In this document: one piece after another, positions 50,690 to 59,102 of the stretch
Layout of the letters: every line of letters starts with the position of its first letter
Position numbering within the stretch: the first letter of the stretch is position 1
Assembly (NCBI GenBank): GCA_002009975.1
Contig: MTLP01000042.1
Location: 124,001-188,000, forward strand
Direction of reading: 5' to 3'
DNA: 64,000 bases
Origin: Thermococcus sp. JdFR-02
GTDB lineage: Archaea; Methanobacteriota_B; Thermococci; Thermococcales; Thermococcaceae
Program-made: the position numbers and the translations under genes
The notes under the pieces: model-generated
Told to the model about the DNA's origin: nothing
What the model saw: only the letters and a program-made list of their open reading frames with translations
The model's database searches: none

Positions 50690-51336
50690 AAATTCCCAGA
50701 TGGGTAAGACCAATTTTAGATTTACTACTAACCATTGATTTTATAATAGAAGCACTATCAGGAATAGCCCTTTACTTAGCACCAAGTGGCAAAATAGCAG
50801 AGATTACAGAGTGGACTTTCCTAGGGCTAAACAAGGATATTTGGGAAGCTTTGCATATCTACTTTGGTTTTGCTATGATAGCGTTAGTTGCAATACATTT
50901 GTTCGTGAACTGGAATGCAATGATTTGTCTGCTTAGAGGCATGATAAAAAACAGGAAAACAAACAAGATAAGCGTTAAAAATGTCCTTGGAATAGCCATA
51001 GTTAACCTCTTACTTATAGGAGGGGCGATAATATATTCAATAAAAAGCCTAGAAAGTGAAAGTGATTATTACACATCGAGTGAATATGAAACAATATCCA
51101 ACACGACAGAAGAGATAGAGGTTACGGGAAGCATGTTAGAAACATTCACTATAGAAGAACTTGCTCAAGCATACAATATTTCAGCTGATAGACTAATAGA
51201 AATCTTGGAGAAAGACTATGGTATTAAAGCGTCAAAGGACGAACTTCTTGAGGTTGTCATGGCAAACAATGGATATGCAAGAGGAGATTTCAAATACATC
51301 CTTGAAGAAGCTATATTAAAAGCTAAGGAGGGCTAA
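50686..51336 (+). CDS. DUF4405-like membrane protein, probable b-type heme protein
   Basis: 216 aa. Three helices in residues ~8-120, with His in ALHIYFGFAMIALVAIHLFVNW spaced like a heme-binding helix of DUF4405/cytochrome b proteins, and a third helix at ~100-122. The C-terminal ~75 residues are soluble and include a helical IEELAQAYNISADRLIEILEKDYG segment resembling a small DNA/protein-binding fold. Heme binding is family-based inference. Confidence 0.7.
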   Translation: MKIPRWVRPILDLLLTIDFIIEALSGIALYLAPSGKIAEITEWTFLGLNKDIWEALHIYFGFAMIALVAIHLFVNWNAMICLLRGMIKNRKTNKISVKNVLGIAIVNLLLIGGAIIYSIKSLESESDYYTSSEYETISNTTEEIEVTGSMLETFTIEELAQAYNISADRLIEILEKDYGIKASKDELLEVVMANNGYARGDFKYILEEAILKAKEG

Positions 51337-51338
51337 TC

Positions 51339-51563
51339 ATGCCTGGACCTTACTTTTCTTCCTCTTTCTATGAAGGATTTACAAAAACAGAGTATTTACT
51401 AATGATTTTTTGGCTAATATTGTTAGTTGTGTTTTTGCTTTCCTTTTGGCATTTAAGACAGAATATCAATGAAATAAAAGAAGAAATCAACAAAATTAGA
51501 CCAAAAATTGTTGAGCTTAATAGGGAGAGTAAGGAGATAGTGAAGATGCTTGAAGAGGTGTGA
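51339..51563 (+). CDS. Small membrane-anchored coiled-coil protein
   Basis: 74 aa. One helix at ~20-40 (LLMIFWLILLVVFLLSFW) is followed by a coiled coil of ~35 residues ending KEIVKMLEEV. It resembles the product at 51990 (same layout, end KKKLEEV), so the two are probably paralogues. It starts two bases after the heme-like gene. Likely a structural or regulatory subunit. Confidence 0.65.
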   Translation: MPGPYFSSSFYEGFTKTEYLLMIFWLILLVVFLLSFWHLRQNINEIKEEINKIRPKIVELNRESKEIVKMLEEV

Positions 51564-51652
51564 ATTAGCGAATTAAAAAGAAGTTCAAATTTTGAGTTGC
51601 TGTCCTCTTGCGTGCTTAGAAAACTTTTTATTTCCCTCTAACGACTCTTTAT

Positions 51653-51680
51653 TTATGTAATTAACAGCTACCTTATGTAA
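51653..51680 (+). promoter_or_regulatory. Paired TTATGTAA direct repeats upstream of the ArsR-type gene
   Basis: TTATGTAA occurs at 51653-51660 and 51673-51680, 20 bp apart, i.e. two helical turns on the same face. The second ends nine bases before the regulator start. The motif also occurs, inverted, before 49906. Confidence 0.55.
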
Positions 51681-51689
51681 GTGATAAAC

Positions 51690-51986
51690 ATGGTGAAAAC
51701 AATAAAAGAGCTCTCAACCATTGCAGAGGCATTAAGTTCTCCAATAAGGATTAGGATACTAAAGATGCTCGTTGAAAAGGAATGGTACGTTTATGAGTTA
51801 GCTAAAACTTTAAACATTTCCCGTCAGCTCTTATATCTTCATTTAAGAAAACTTGAAAAAGCAGGTTTAATAGAGAGTGAGCTTCGCCTAGAACCAAATG
51901 ATCCAAGAGCTAAAAAGTATTATAGGGCAAAGCCTTTTAGGATTATCATAGATAATGAGCTTATAAAAAACCTAAAGGAGGAGTGA
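51690..51986 (+). CDS. ArsR-family winged-helix regulator
   Basis: 98 aa. LSSPIRIRILKMLVEKEWYVYELAKTLNISRQLLYLHLRKLEKAGLIESEL is a standard ArsR winged helix. No cysteines are present, so no ArsR/SmtB metal site; the ligand is unknown. Start ATG 51690 is favoured over the in-frame GTG at 51681. Shared TATGTAA motifs suggest it controls itself and the 49906-51563 genes. Confidence 0.85.
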   Translation: MVKTIKELSTIAEALSSPIRIRILKMLVEKEWYVYELAKTLNISRQLLYLHLRKLEKAGLIESELRLEPNDPRAKKYYRAKPFRIIIDNELIKNLKEE

Positions 51987-51989
51987 AAG

Positions 51990-52190
51990 ATGGCACCCTA
52001 TGGTGGAACGCCAAACGGATGGGTTTCAATTGTTTTAGGGCTTATACTTCTCGCGATAGTTGTTTTTGCCTTCTGGAGCATGAACAAGACTATGAACGAA
52101 CTTAAGGTAGAGCTTAACAATTTAAGAAATGTCCTTGAGGAGACGAGAAAAAACACTGAAGAAGTAAAAAAGAAGCTTGAAGAGGTTTAA
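51990..52190 (+). CDS. Small membrane-anchored coiled-coil protein (paralogue)
   Basis: 66 aa. A helix at ~12-30 (IVLGLILLAIVVFAFWSM) precedes a coiled coil NELKVELNNLRNVLEETRK ending KKKLEEV. Layout and ending resemble the 51339 product. It starts three bases after the regulator, with AAGGAGGAG as ribosome site. Confidence 0.65.
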   Translation: MAPYGGTPNGWVSIVLGLILLAIVVFAFWSMNKTMNELKVELNNLRNVLEETRKNTEEVKKKLEEV

Positions 52191-52205
52191 TTTGGAGGTT
52201 TAAAT

Positions 52206-52673
52206 TTGAACGGATTATTTTACATTTTCTTGCTCTCACTTATCCCAACCTTTGAAGGAAGGTATGCCATAATAGTAGGCATTGGAAAGGGATACTCATT
52301 GATAGGGGTTCTTTTAGTAGCTTCTCTTGGTGTCTTACTGCTCTCAATAGCTCTACCCTTAGCTTTACCTTTTATTGACGTTGTGATGCTCAAGTTAGAG
52401 GAAACTCCTCTAAAAAGGTTTGCAGAGTTTTATTTAACTTATGTTGGAAGGGTAAGAAGGAAAGCCCATCCCTATGTAGATAAATGGGGCTTTTTTGGGC
52501 TAATCTTATTTGTTGCTATTCCTTTGCCGGGAACTGGTGTCTGGACAGGAAGTTTAGCTGCTTACATCTTTGGTATTGAAAAAAGAAAAACAATCCCAGC
52601 TTTGTTAATTGGAGGCTTGTTAAGCATTTTAATAACCTTAATTCCGAGTCTTGGGGTTATAAGACTTTTCTGA
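52206..52673 (+). CDS. Small multidrug-export-like membrane protein (COG2426 type)
   Basis: 155 aa. SLIPTFEGRYAIIVGIGKGYS and GLILFVAIPLPGTGVWTGSLAAYIFGIEKRK are the conserved blocks of COG2426 proteins, annotated as small multidrug export proteins; they contain re-entrant-like GxxRxx and PLPGTG segments. The start is TTG after GGAGGTTTAAAT. Transport substrate is unknown. Confidence 0.78.
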   Translation: MNGLFYIFLLSLIPTFEGRYAIIVGIGKGYSLIGVLLVASLGVLLLSIALPLALPFIDVVMLKLEETPLKRFAEFYLTYVGRVRRKAHPYVDKWGFFGLILFVAIPLPGTGVWTGSLAAYIFGIEKRKTIPALLIGGLLSILITLIPSLGVIRLF

Positions 52674-52749
52674 ATTTTCTATGCTATTTTATCTCTTAAC
52701 ACGCTAAGCTTTTTATTGTTTCATGAAAATTGTTAGTAAGGTGTGAACC

Positions 52750-54171
52750 ATGTTACCTCCCCAGAAGACAAAAATAATTGCAACTGTAGGACCTTCTTCG
52801 AACAAAAAGGAAGTTTTAGAAAAAATGATTAAAAAAGGTATGGGAATTGCGAGGCTTAACTTCGCTCATGGCACTTTTAAGAGCCATGAAAAAATGATCA
52901 AGCTTATTCGCTCAGTATCTTCTCACTTGGATAAAAGAATGGCTATCCTTGGAGATTTGCCAGGACCAAAGCTTCGTATTGGTGAATTCGAAAAGGAACC
53001 AATAATCCTCAGAAAAGGGGATGTAGTAACTTTGACAACGAGAGATATTAAAGGAAATGAAAAGTTAATCCCCGTTGAGTTTAAAAAACTTCCAAAAATT
53101 GTTTCAAAAGGAGATGTGATTTACCTAAAGGATGGCTTCATAAAGTTAAAGGTTGAGGAAGTCCAAGGGACAGACATAAAGTGTAGGGTTATAATTGGAG
53201 GAACTCTCTCTTCTCACAAGGGAATAAACTTACCAAAGGCTAACATTCCTGTTGAGTCTCCAACAAAGAGAGATCTTGAGATTCTTGACTTCATTTTAGA
53301 GCATGATGTAGATGCTGTAGGCATTTCCTTCGTTAGAAAAGCAGAAGATGTAATTAGAGTTAAAAAGATTGCACAAAAGAAAGGAAAGCAAATATTCGTT
53401 ATTGCAAAGATCGAACGCCCAGAAGCTGTAAAGAACATTGACGAAATCCTAAAAGTTGCTGATGGAATAATGGTTGCTCGTGGCGACTTAGGAGTTGAAA
53501 TGCCAATTGAAGAGTTGGCAATAATCCAAAAGAAGCTCATTTTTAAAGCAAACTTAGCTGGGAAGCCTGTTATAACTGCAACTCAAATGCTTGAGTCCAT
53601 GACCGAAGATATAAGACCAACAAGAGCAGAGGCTACAGATGTTGCAAATGCAATTTTAGATGGGACTGATGCAGTTATGCTTTCAGGGGAAACCGCTATT
53701 GGACAATATCCCGTTGAAACTGTTGAGATGATGTCAAAAATTGCAAGAGTTGCAGAGACTTATAGAGAGAGTATTAACGACAACAAAGTTTTAGACACAA
53801 TTAAAGGAAAAACATCAGAAATTAGTGTTGAGGATGCGATTTCAATAGGTATCGCAGAGGCTTTAAAAGTTATAGATGTTAGGCTAATTTTGACCCCAAC
53901 AACAACCGGGAAAACACCACGCTTAATTTCTCGTTTCAAGCCAAAACAGTGGATATTAGCCTTTAGTCCAGATGAAAAGGTTTGCAACTCATTAATGTTC
54001 TCCTATGGAGTCTATCCTTTCTATATGAAAGAGAGGAGCGATGAAAACATACTAAGGTTCATAAAAGAAAATAATTTAGCTAAAAGTGGAGATAAAGTTC
54101 TCCTAACAGAAGGGATAAAAATCGAAAAACCAGCAGGAACAAATGCAATGAAGATATTTACTTTGCTTTAA
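52750..54171 (+). CDS. pyk: Pyruvate kinase
   Basis: 473 aa. PEP + ADP to pyruvate + ATP in glycolysis. KIIATVGPSSNKKEVLEKMI, MGIARLNFAHG, LGDLPGPKLRIGEF and the active-site IAKIERPEAVKNIDEIL and MVARGDLGVEMP are present, as is TQMLESM. The end lacks the classic allosteric-site rich sequence. Its 3' end overlaps the convergent SDR gene by four bases. Confidence 0.95.
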   Translation: MLPPQKTKIIATVGPSSNKKEVLEKMIKKGMGIARLNFAHGTFKSHEKMIKLIRSVSSHLDKRMAILGDLPGPKLRIGEFEKEPIILRKGDVVTLTTRDIKGNEKLIPVEFKKLPKIVSKGDVIYLKDGFIKLKVEEVQGTDIKCRVIIGGTLSSHKGINLPKANIPVESPTKRDLEILDFILEHDVDAVGISFVRKAEDVIRVKKIAQKKGKQIFVIAKIERPEAVKNIDEILKVADGIMVARGDLGVEMPIEELAIIQKKLIFKANLAGKPVITATQMLESMTEDIRPTRAEATDVANAILDGTDAVMLSGETAIGQYPVETVEMMSKIARVAETYRESINDNKVLDTIKGKTSEISVEDAISIGIAEALKVIDVRLILTPTTTGKTPRLISRFKPKQWILAFSPDEKVCNSLMFSYGVYPFYMKERSDENILRFIKENNLAKSGDKVLLTEGIKIEKPAGTNAMKIFTLL

Positions 54172-54890
54172 TCCATTAACCTTCCACCATTTACATCTAT
54201 TAATTCACCAGTTATGTGGTCATTTTCAAGTAAGAAGATTACTGTGTGAGCTATTTCCTCTGGTTTTGCTATCTCTCCTGTTAGTGAAAGCTTCCTAAGC
54301 CTTTCTTTTAATTCTGGAGTTATCAACTCGGTATCAACTGGTCCGGGGGCAACGGCATTAACTAGAATATTTGGTGCTAAGTGTCTTGCTAAGTTAAAGG
54401 TTAAAGCTATCAAACCGCCCTTTGATGCTGCATAATGAGCACCTACCGTTCCCCCATCTTTTCCAGCAATTGAAGCAATGTTTACAATTTTTCCCTTTTT
54501 CATGTGCTTCAAAACCTCTTGCGTAACTATAAATGCTCCCTTTAAGTTTACATTTAAAACGGCGTCCCAGTCTTCATCCGTAATTTCCTCTGGCTTTATT
54601 CCCTTTCCTAGAATTCCAGCATTATTTATGAGAATGTCAATTCTTCCAAATTTTTCAATTATTTTATTTACCATAGCTCTAACTTCTTCCCTTTTGCTAA
54701 CATCGGCTTTTACAGTGAGCGTTCCAACTCCATAAGCCCTACAAAGTTCTTCTGTTTTCTTTGCTTCTTCTTCATTCCTTGCATAGTTTATCACAACATT
54801 TGCGCCTTTTTGTGCTAAAGCTACTGCTATTGCCTTTCCAATTCCTCTTGAAGCACCAGTAACTAAAGCTACTTTGCCTTTCAATTCCAT
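54168..54890 (-). CDS. SDR-family oxidoreductase (3-oxoacyl-reductase-like)
   Basis: 240 aa classical short-chain dehydrogenase. ALVTGASRGIGKAIAVALAQKGANVVINYARN is the NADP(H) Rossmann motif; ILINNAGILGKG, IVNIASIAG, catalytic Tyr/Lys in HYAASKGGLIAL, and VNAVAPGPVDTE follow. In archaea without bacterial fatty-acid synthesis the substrate is unclear. GGTGGT supports ATG 54890. Confidence 0.88.
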   Translation of the reverse strand: MELKGKVALVTGASRGIGKAIAVALAQKGANVVINYARNEEEAKKTEELCRAYGVGTLTVKADVSKREEVRAMVNKIIEKFGRIDILINNAGILGKGIKPEEITDEDWDAVLNVNLKGAFIVTQEVLKHMKKGKIVNIASIAGKDGGTVGAHYAASKGGLIALTFNLARHLAPNILVNAVAPGPVDTELITPELKERLRKLSLTGEIAKPEEIAHTVIFLLENDHITGELIDVNGGRLMD

Positions 54891-54991
54891 TGCAACCACC
54901 ACTAAAATTACAAGATTTAAAGTTAAAAAGTCTTGCTTAATTAAAGCACTTGACCAAAATATTTTTACGTTCTAAAAGTGAAACTAAAAAT

Positions 54992-55543
54992 ATGAAAAAG
55001 TTTGTTATCGTGAGTCTGTTAATATTTGTTGTTTTACTTTCGGGATGTGCACAAAAGGAAAAGGAGGAGGAGAAAATGAGTTTAAAGATTAGCTCTGTTT
55101 TTGGTGAGAATGAGTTTATTCCGAGAAAATATACTTGTGAGGGCATAGATGTTAATCCACCCCTAAAGCTTGAAGGACTGAGTGAAAAAGCCGTTAGTAT
55201 AGCAATAATAGTCGATGATCCAGATGCACCAATAGGGACTTTTGTTCACTGGGTTGCTTGGAACATTCCACCAACAAATGAAATTCCAGAAGGAATTCCA
55301 AAGGAGAGAGAAGTAAAAAGCCCAATAGAAGTTGTGCAGGGAAAGAACGACTTTGGAAGAATTGGCTATAATGGACCTTGTCCACCACGGGGTCACGGAA
55401 TTCATCACTACCACTTCAAGGTTTACGTGCTTGATACAAAGCTTGACATAAAAGCAGGTGCAACTAAGAGAGATCTAAAAAGAGCTATGAAAGGACATAT
55501 CATTCAACAAGGTGAGCTAATTGGACTTTATGAGCGTAGATAG
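54992..55543 (+). CDS. PEBP/YbhB-like protein with lipoprotein signal
   Basis: 183 aa. Residues 1-20 are a signal with lipobox LLSGC. The mature part is a PEBP/YbhB domain: FIPRKYTCEGIDVNPPL, VDDPDAPIGTFVHWVAWNIPP and GYNGPCPPRGHGIHHYHFKVYVL with its conserved His/Asp ligand pocket. It binds lipids or phospho-ligands in the family; physiological role unknown. Confidence 0.88.
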   Translation: MKKFVIVSLLIFVVLLSGCAQKEKEEEKMSLKISSVFGENEFIPRKYTCEGIDVNPPLKLEGLSEKAVSIAIIVDDPDAPIGTFVHWVAWNIPPTNEIPEGIPKEREVKSPIEVVQGKNDFGRIGYNGPCPPRGHGIHHYHFKVYVLDTKLDIKAGATKRDLKRAMKGHIIQQGELIGLYERR

Positions 55544-55676
55544 CAGTTTCCACTTTATTACTTTATTTTTAACGCTTCTATTATTTTAGTTCCAAAATGT
55601 TTTTAAAGTTTTGATACTAAATATAAAACACAGTAACATTAAAGTATCATAGTTGCTATTCATTGGGGTGATTCTA

Positions 55677-56372
55677 ATGAACAATATACCTTCTCTTGCA
55701 ACATATCTAAACTCTCTAAGACCCGGAGAAAATATCTTGCTGGAGTACAACAAACCCTTTCTGTCCCATATAGCCTTTTATATAATCTCAAAGCATTTTT
55801 TAAATAAGGAATACCCCATAATTATCGATGATCTTTTGGATACACTATATGTCTATAAATCACAGCTCGAATTTGCAGGTATTGATACTAAATTTTTGGA
55901 AAGCGAGCAAGTTTTTGTTATTAAAGTTGGTGGGCGCAAGGAAGTTGGGAGAGTTGTAGGGAAAATTAAAATCCATCCAGACTTTTATGTTCATAAAGAG
56001 AACTACAACAGAGTATTTATGCGTGTTTTAAAGAGCGGAAAGTATTTTATCAACATTGTTCTCGGTTTCGACAAAAGGATTGCGTTAACTCAAGATGCAT
56101 ATAACAAGTACTCTCTTTTACTTAACAAGTCACGGTACCTAGGCAATAAGAAGAGGACATCCATCTATTTTGTAAACACTGGAATTCTTAAAGGCTCACC
56201 ATTAGCCCTTCCATATCTAGAGGAAATCTCTACAAATGTCGTTATGATAGATAAAAAGGATAGTAGTGTTGTAATAAAAATTTTGAAGTCTCCTTTGCCA
56301 GAGTTAAATGACAGAGTTTTTGAGTTTGATATAAAAAATGTTGAAGAATTTGTAAGGAGGTACCTGAAATGA
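55677..56372 (+). CDS. DUF257-family protein (paralogue 1)
   Basis: 231 aa. SLATYLNSLRPGENILLEYNKPFLSHIAFYI and DDLLDTLYVYKSQLEFAGIDT are repeated in the next gene. DUF257 is an archaeal family with a RecA-like or ATPase-like secondary structure but no clear Walker A here. GGGGTGATTC supports ATG 55677. The stop overlaps the next gene's ATG. Confidence 0.8.
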   Translation: MNNIPSLATYLNSLRPGENILLEYNKPFLSHIAFYIISKHFLNKEYPIIIDDLLDTLYVYKSQLEFAGIDTKFLESEQVFVIKVGGRKEVGRVVGKIKIHPDFYVHKENYNRVFMRVLKSGKYFINIVLGFDKRIALTQDAYNKYSLLLNKSRYLGNKKRTSIYFVNTGILKGSPLALPYLEEISTNVVMIDKKDSSVVIKILKSPLPELNDRVFEFDIKNVEEFVRRYLK

Positions 56373-57025
56373 CATCGCTATTTGAGCTTTTTGAGAAATT
56401 TAAGCCAGGAGAGATTGTTCTAATATTCTATTCTCCATTCTCACCCCACTATAGTCTTTTTAGGTCTTTATTGACGTATTCAAAAGAAAAAGGACTTGAC
56501 GTCATTATAGATGATGCCCTGGATATGCTCCATGTCTATAAGACAAATATGGAATACTTCGGAATAGATACAAAGGATATAGAAGATGTAAAAGTCATAA
56601 AAGCTGGAGGATTAAGAGAGGTTGGAAAGATACTTGAAAGGGTCAATGTAGAAGCGGATGCTGCATTTCATTTGGAGAAATATAACGAAGTGTTTAATAA
56701 AGTTTTAGAGAAGTTTGATCTTGTTCTCAATATTGCTTTAGGATTTGACAAGCTCTTAGCATTTTATTCTGGAAGTCAACAGGATTTAAACGTTATACTA
56801 CTTGCACTAAGGCATTTCCTTGGTAATAAGAAGAGGATTGCAGTATACTTTCTAAATGAAGATCTCGTTACCAAAATACCTGGTGCTGTTGAATTTTTAG
56901 AGGATTCTGCAAGCACAGTTCTTAGATTAGAAAAGAACGAGAAATGGGTACTAAAAGTCCTAAAGTCTCCAAATATTGAGCTGCTTGAAAAGGAGATTGA
57001 GATAGCTAGTGGTAGCGAATCTTAA
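56369..57025 (+). CDS. DUF257-family protein (paralogue 2)
   Basis: 218 aa, aligning along its length with the previous product: LFRSLLTYSKEKGLDVIIDDALDMLHVYKTNMEYFGIDT and HFLGNKKRIAVYFLNED. It overlaps the SemiSWEET gene end by 20 bp. Tandem duplication with divergence is evident. Function unknown. Confidence 0.8.
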   Translation: MTSLFELFEKFKPGEIVLIFYSPFSPHYSLFRSLLTYSKEKGLDVIIDDALDMLHVYKTNMEYFGIDTKDIEDVKVIKAGGLREVGKILERVNVEADAAFHLEKYNEVFNKVLEKFDLVLNIALGFDKLLAFYSGSQQDLNVILLALRHFLGNKKRIAVYFLNEDLVTKIPGAVEFLEDSASTVLRLEKNEKWVLKVLKSPNIELLEKEIEIASGSES

Positions 57026-57254
57026 CGTATAAGTTAACGGAGCTTTGGAAAGTTGCAAGCCCATTTAACGTTAAAAATATCCAATCCCCAATCATATATG
57101 AGTACAGCGTTAAAAGGAACGACGCTGTGACATAAATTAAAACGAATCTAAAGTTCAATGGACATTTCTTCTGTTTTATGGTTTCTATCGTCTGAGGAGC
57201 CCATGAGCTTACGAGTAATATCATACCAAGCAGACCAATCCACGTTCCGTTCAT
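57006..57254 (-). CDS. SemiSWEET/PQ-loop membrane protein
   Basis: 82 aa, three hydrophobic helices with the PQ motif in SWAPQTIETIK, which matches SemiSWEET/MtN3-like proteins. These act as dimers and may transport sugars; here the substrate is unknown. The 3' end lies inside the end of the DUF257 gene. Confidence 0.82.
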   Translation of the reverse strand: MNGTWIGLLGMILLVSSWAPQTIETIKQKKCPLNFRFVLIYVTASFLLTLYSYMIGDWIFLTLNGLATFQSSVNLYVKIRYH

Positions 57255-57368
57255 TTTACCACCCCCTTTTTTAAGCCCTTAGAAGTTTCAAAACTAAGCA
57301 AAAAAGCGTTGTGAATTAATTCATATCAAAAAAGAAGCACAAAATTAAAAAAATTGACAGAAATATGT

Positions 57369-57860
57369 TTATACTCCTTTACTTTGAGTTAGTTCTGCTG
57401 CAAGTCTTGAAGTTGCCCATGTCTTCACATCGGTGTCAATTATCTTGTTAATAATCTCAAGTGCCTCAGAGACCTTTCCTTGCTTTGCAAGGACAATCGC
57501 AATTTCTGCCTGAACTTTAGAACGATTAGAGATGTCATGAATAAAATTTGCAATTTCTAAAGCATCATCAAGACGATTAAGTGCTATCAACTCAAAGGCT
57601 AAGCTCATTAAGGCTTTGGTTATGGACTCTTCATTGTTCATCTCAAATATGGCATCCAACGTTTTCTGCAGAGTTTCCTTATATCCCTCATGAGATGTCT
57701 TTGCCATCTCAATTGTTATTTTGGAGAGAGCTTTAGCCTTTATTCCTTTATCGGGAATAGCATTTGCAATATCCAGAGCAGTTTTAAACTGTTTATCTTT
57801 TAATAATTTTATGACTCCATCATATAAAGCTCTAGATTGATACCATTTCTCCATCATCAT
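57369..57860 (-). CDS. TPR-like helical repeat protein
   Basis: 163 aa of repeating helical units (ALDIANAIPDKGIKAKALSKI; ALEIANFIHDISNRSKVQAEIAIVLAKQGKVSEALEII), ~33-residue spacing. Likely a protein-interaction scaffold; no catalytic motif. Similar small repeat proteins are common in Thermococcales. Confidence 0.7.
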   Translation of the reverse strand: MMMEKWYQSRALYDGVIKLLKDKQFKTALDIANAIPDKGIKAKALSKITIEMAKTSHEGYKETLQKTLDAIFEMNNEESITKALMSLAFELIALNRLDDALEIANFIHDISNRSKVQAEIAIVLAKQGKVSEALEIINKIIDTDVKTWATSRLAAELTQSKGV

Positions 57861-57959
57861 GCACCAAAGAAATTTTGCTTTTGTTGAACTTAAGCTTTCC
57901 TATGGTAGGCATCAAATTTGAGGAAAAACTTTAAAAGTGTCTCGCGTTTCCACAATTCG

Positions 57960-59099
57960 ATGTCCATGAAAAAACTTAGCGAGATTTTCAGTGAAATATT
58001 AATCAAAAGGGGCATTGATAAGGTGGGAAGCCTTTCTAAGAGAATTCCCAATAGAGAGTCTAAAAATCCAATCCAAGATATTGCAATTGCAGTCCTCGAA
58101 AATAAAGGCGTTATAGCTGAAATTGGTAATCCAACAGCTTTAGCCTGGGATTTGAGAGGAAACAAAACCAAAGGTGCAAAATTCGCTTTTGTTCCCCTTA
58201 ACTCTAAATATCTCTCAAAATTTAGCATCGTTTTAAAAAGTGAGGACATTATGAGAGAATTGGAAAAACACAATTACCCTCTCTTTATAATTGATCTGAT
58301 GCACTGGGAGAAGCACACCTTAAAAGAAAAGAGGAAAGTTGCTTTACAAGTTGCCCAAAGCTACGGAGTAATTAGAGACTATCTTTGGGGCGATCTGCTA
58401 AACGTTACATGGGTAAATGAAGAATTTAAGAAATTGGCTGGAGGTTTGCCAATAGAGAGAGTTAGTGTCTATGAAATTTCAACAGCAGATTTTCTAAAGA
58501 AAGAAGGCATAGATGAGGTAATTCTCCTTGATCCAAGGGCTGAAGAGGACCTTAGTAGAGAAGATTTCAATGTTAAGGCTTTCATAATAGGTGGAATTGT
58601 TGATATGGGCGGAACTAAAAAGGGAACAACCACTCAGATTGGAAAAATCCTTGAAGAGTCTGGGATAAAGGTCAGACGCAGGAAAATTACATTAAGAGGA
58701 GACATTTTTGGTGTTCCAGATAGGATAAATCACATCCTTGAAATTGTTCTTAAAATGCTGGTGGAGGATAAAAGTATGGAAGAAGCTATTTTAGATGTTC
58801 AAGCCCCAATTCAAGCAAGATGGCGTTTAAGGAAAGAACTTCCTAAACATGCTGTTAGATTTTTAATTGATGGTAAGAAATTTTTAGTTGTTGAAAAAGA
58901 GCTCTATAAAGAGTTTAGCGAATGGTTAAACATTAGATGGGAGGATTTTGTTCAAGTGCTTAGAGAATTAAACTTTGTAGCTCTCGAGAGAAAGAGGTTA
59001 CACCACTTAAAGAAAATCTCAACATTTAGGCTAATAAATGGAAAAGGTCATTGGGTATTGTTAACAAAAAGAGCAGCATTGCTCTGCTATAATTGTTAG
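57960..59099 (+). CDS. Archaeal Trm10-like tRNA (m1A9/m1G9) methyltransferase
   Basis: About 379 aa. The SPOUT core is at ~190-260: ILLDPRAEEDLSREDF, FIIGGIVDMGGTKKGTTTQIG, RRRKITLRGDIFGVPDRIN, matching archaeal Trm10 (TK0422-type). It methylates N1 of purine 9 in tRNA using SAM. No ribosome site precedes ATG 57960 or 57966; AAACTTTAAAAG ~28 bp upstream suggests a leaderless mRNA. Base specificity (A, G or both) is not readable. Confidence 0.88.
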   Translation: MSMKKLSEIFSEILIKRGIDKVGSLSKRIPNRESKNPIQDIAIAVLENKGVIAEIGNPTALAWDLRGNKTKGAKFAFVPLNSKYLSKFSIVLKSEDIMRELEKHNYPLFIIDLMHWEKHTLKEKRKVALQVAQSYGVIRDYLWGDLLNVTWVNEEFKKLAGGLPIERVSVYEISTADFLKKEGIDEVILLDPRAEEDLSREDFNVKAFIIGGIVDMGGTKKGTTTQIGKILEESGIKVRRRKITLRGDIFGVPDRINHILEIVLKMLVEDKSMEEAILDVQAPIQARWRLRKELPKHAVRFLIDGKKFLVVEKELYKEFSEWLNIRWEDFVQVLRELNFVALERKRLHHLKKISTFRLINGKGHWVLLTKRAALLCYNC

Positions 59100-59102
59100 A
59101 AA

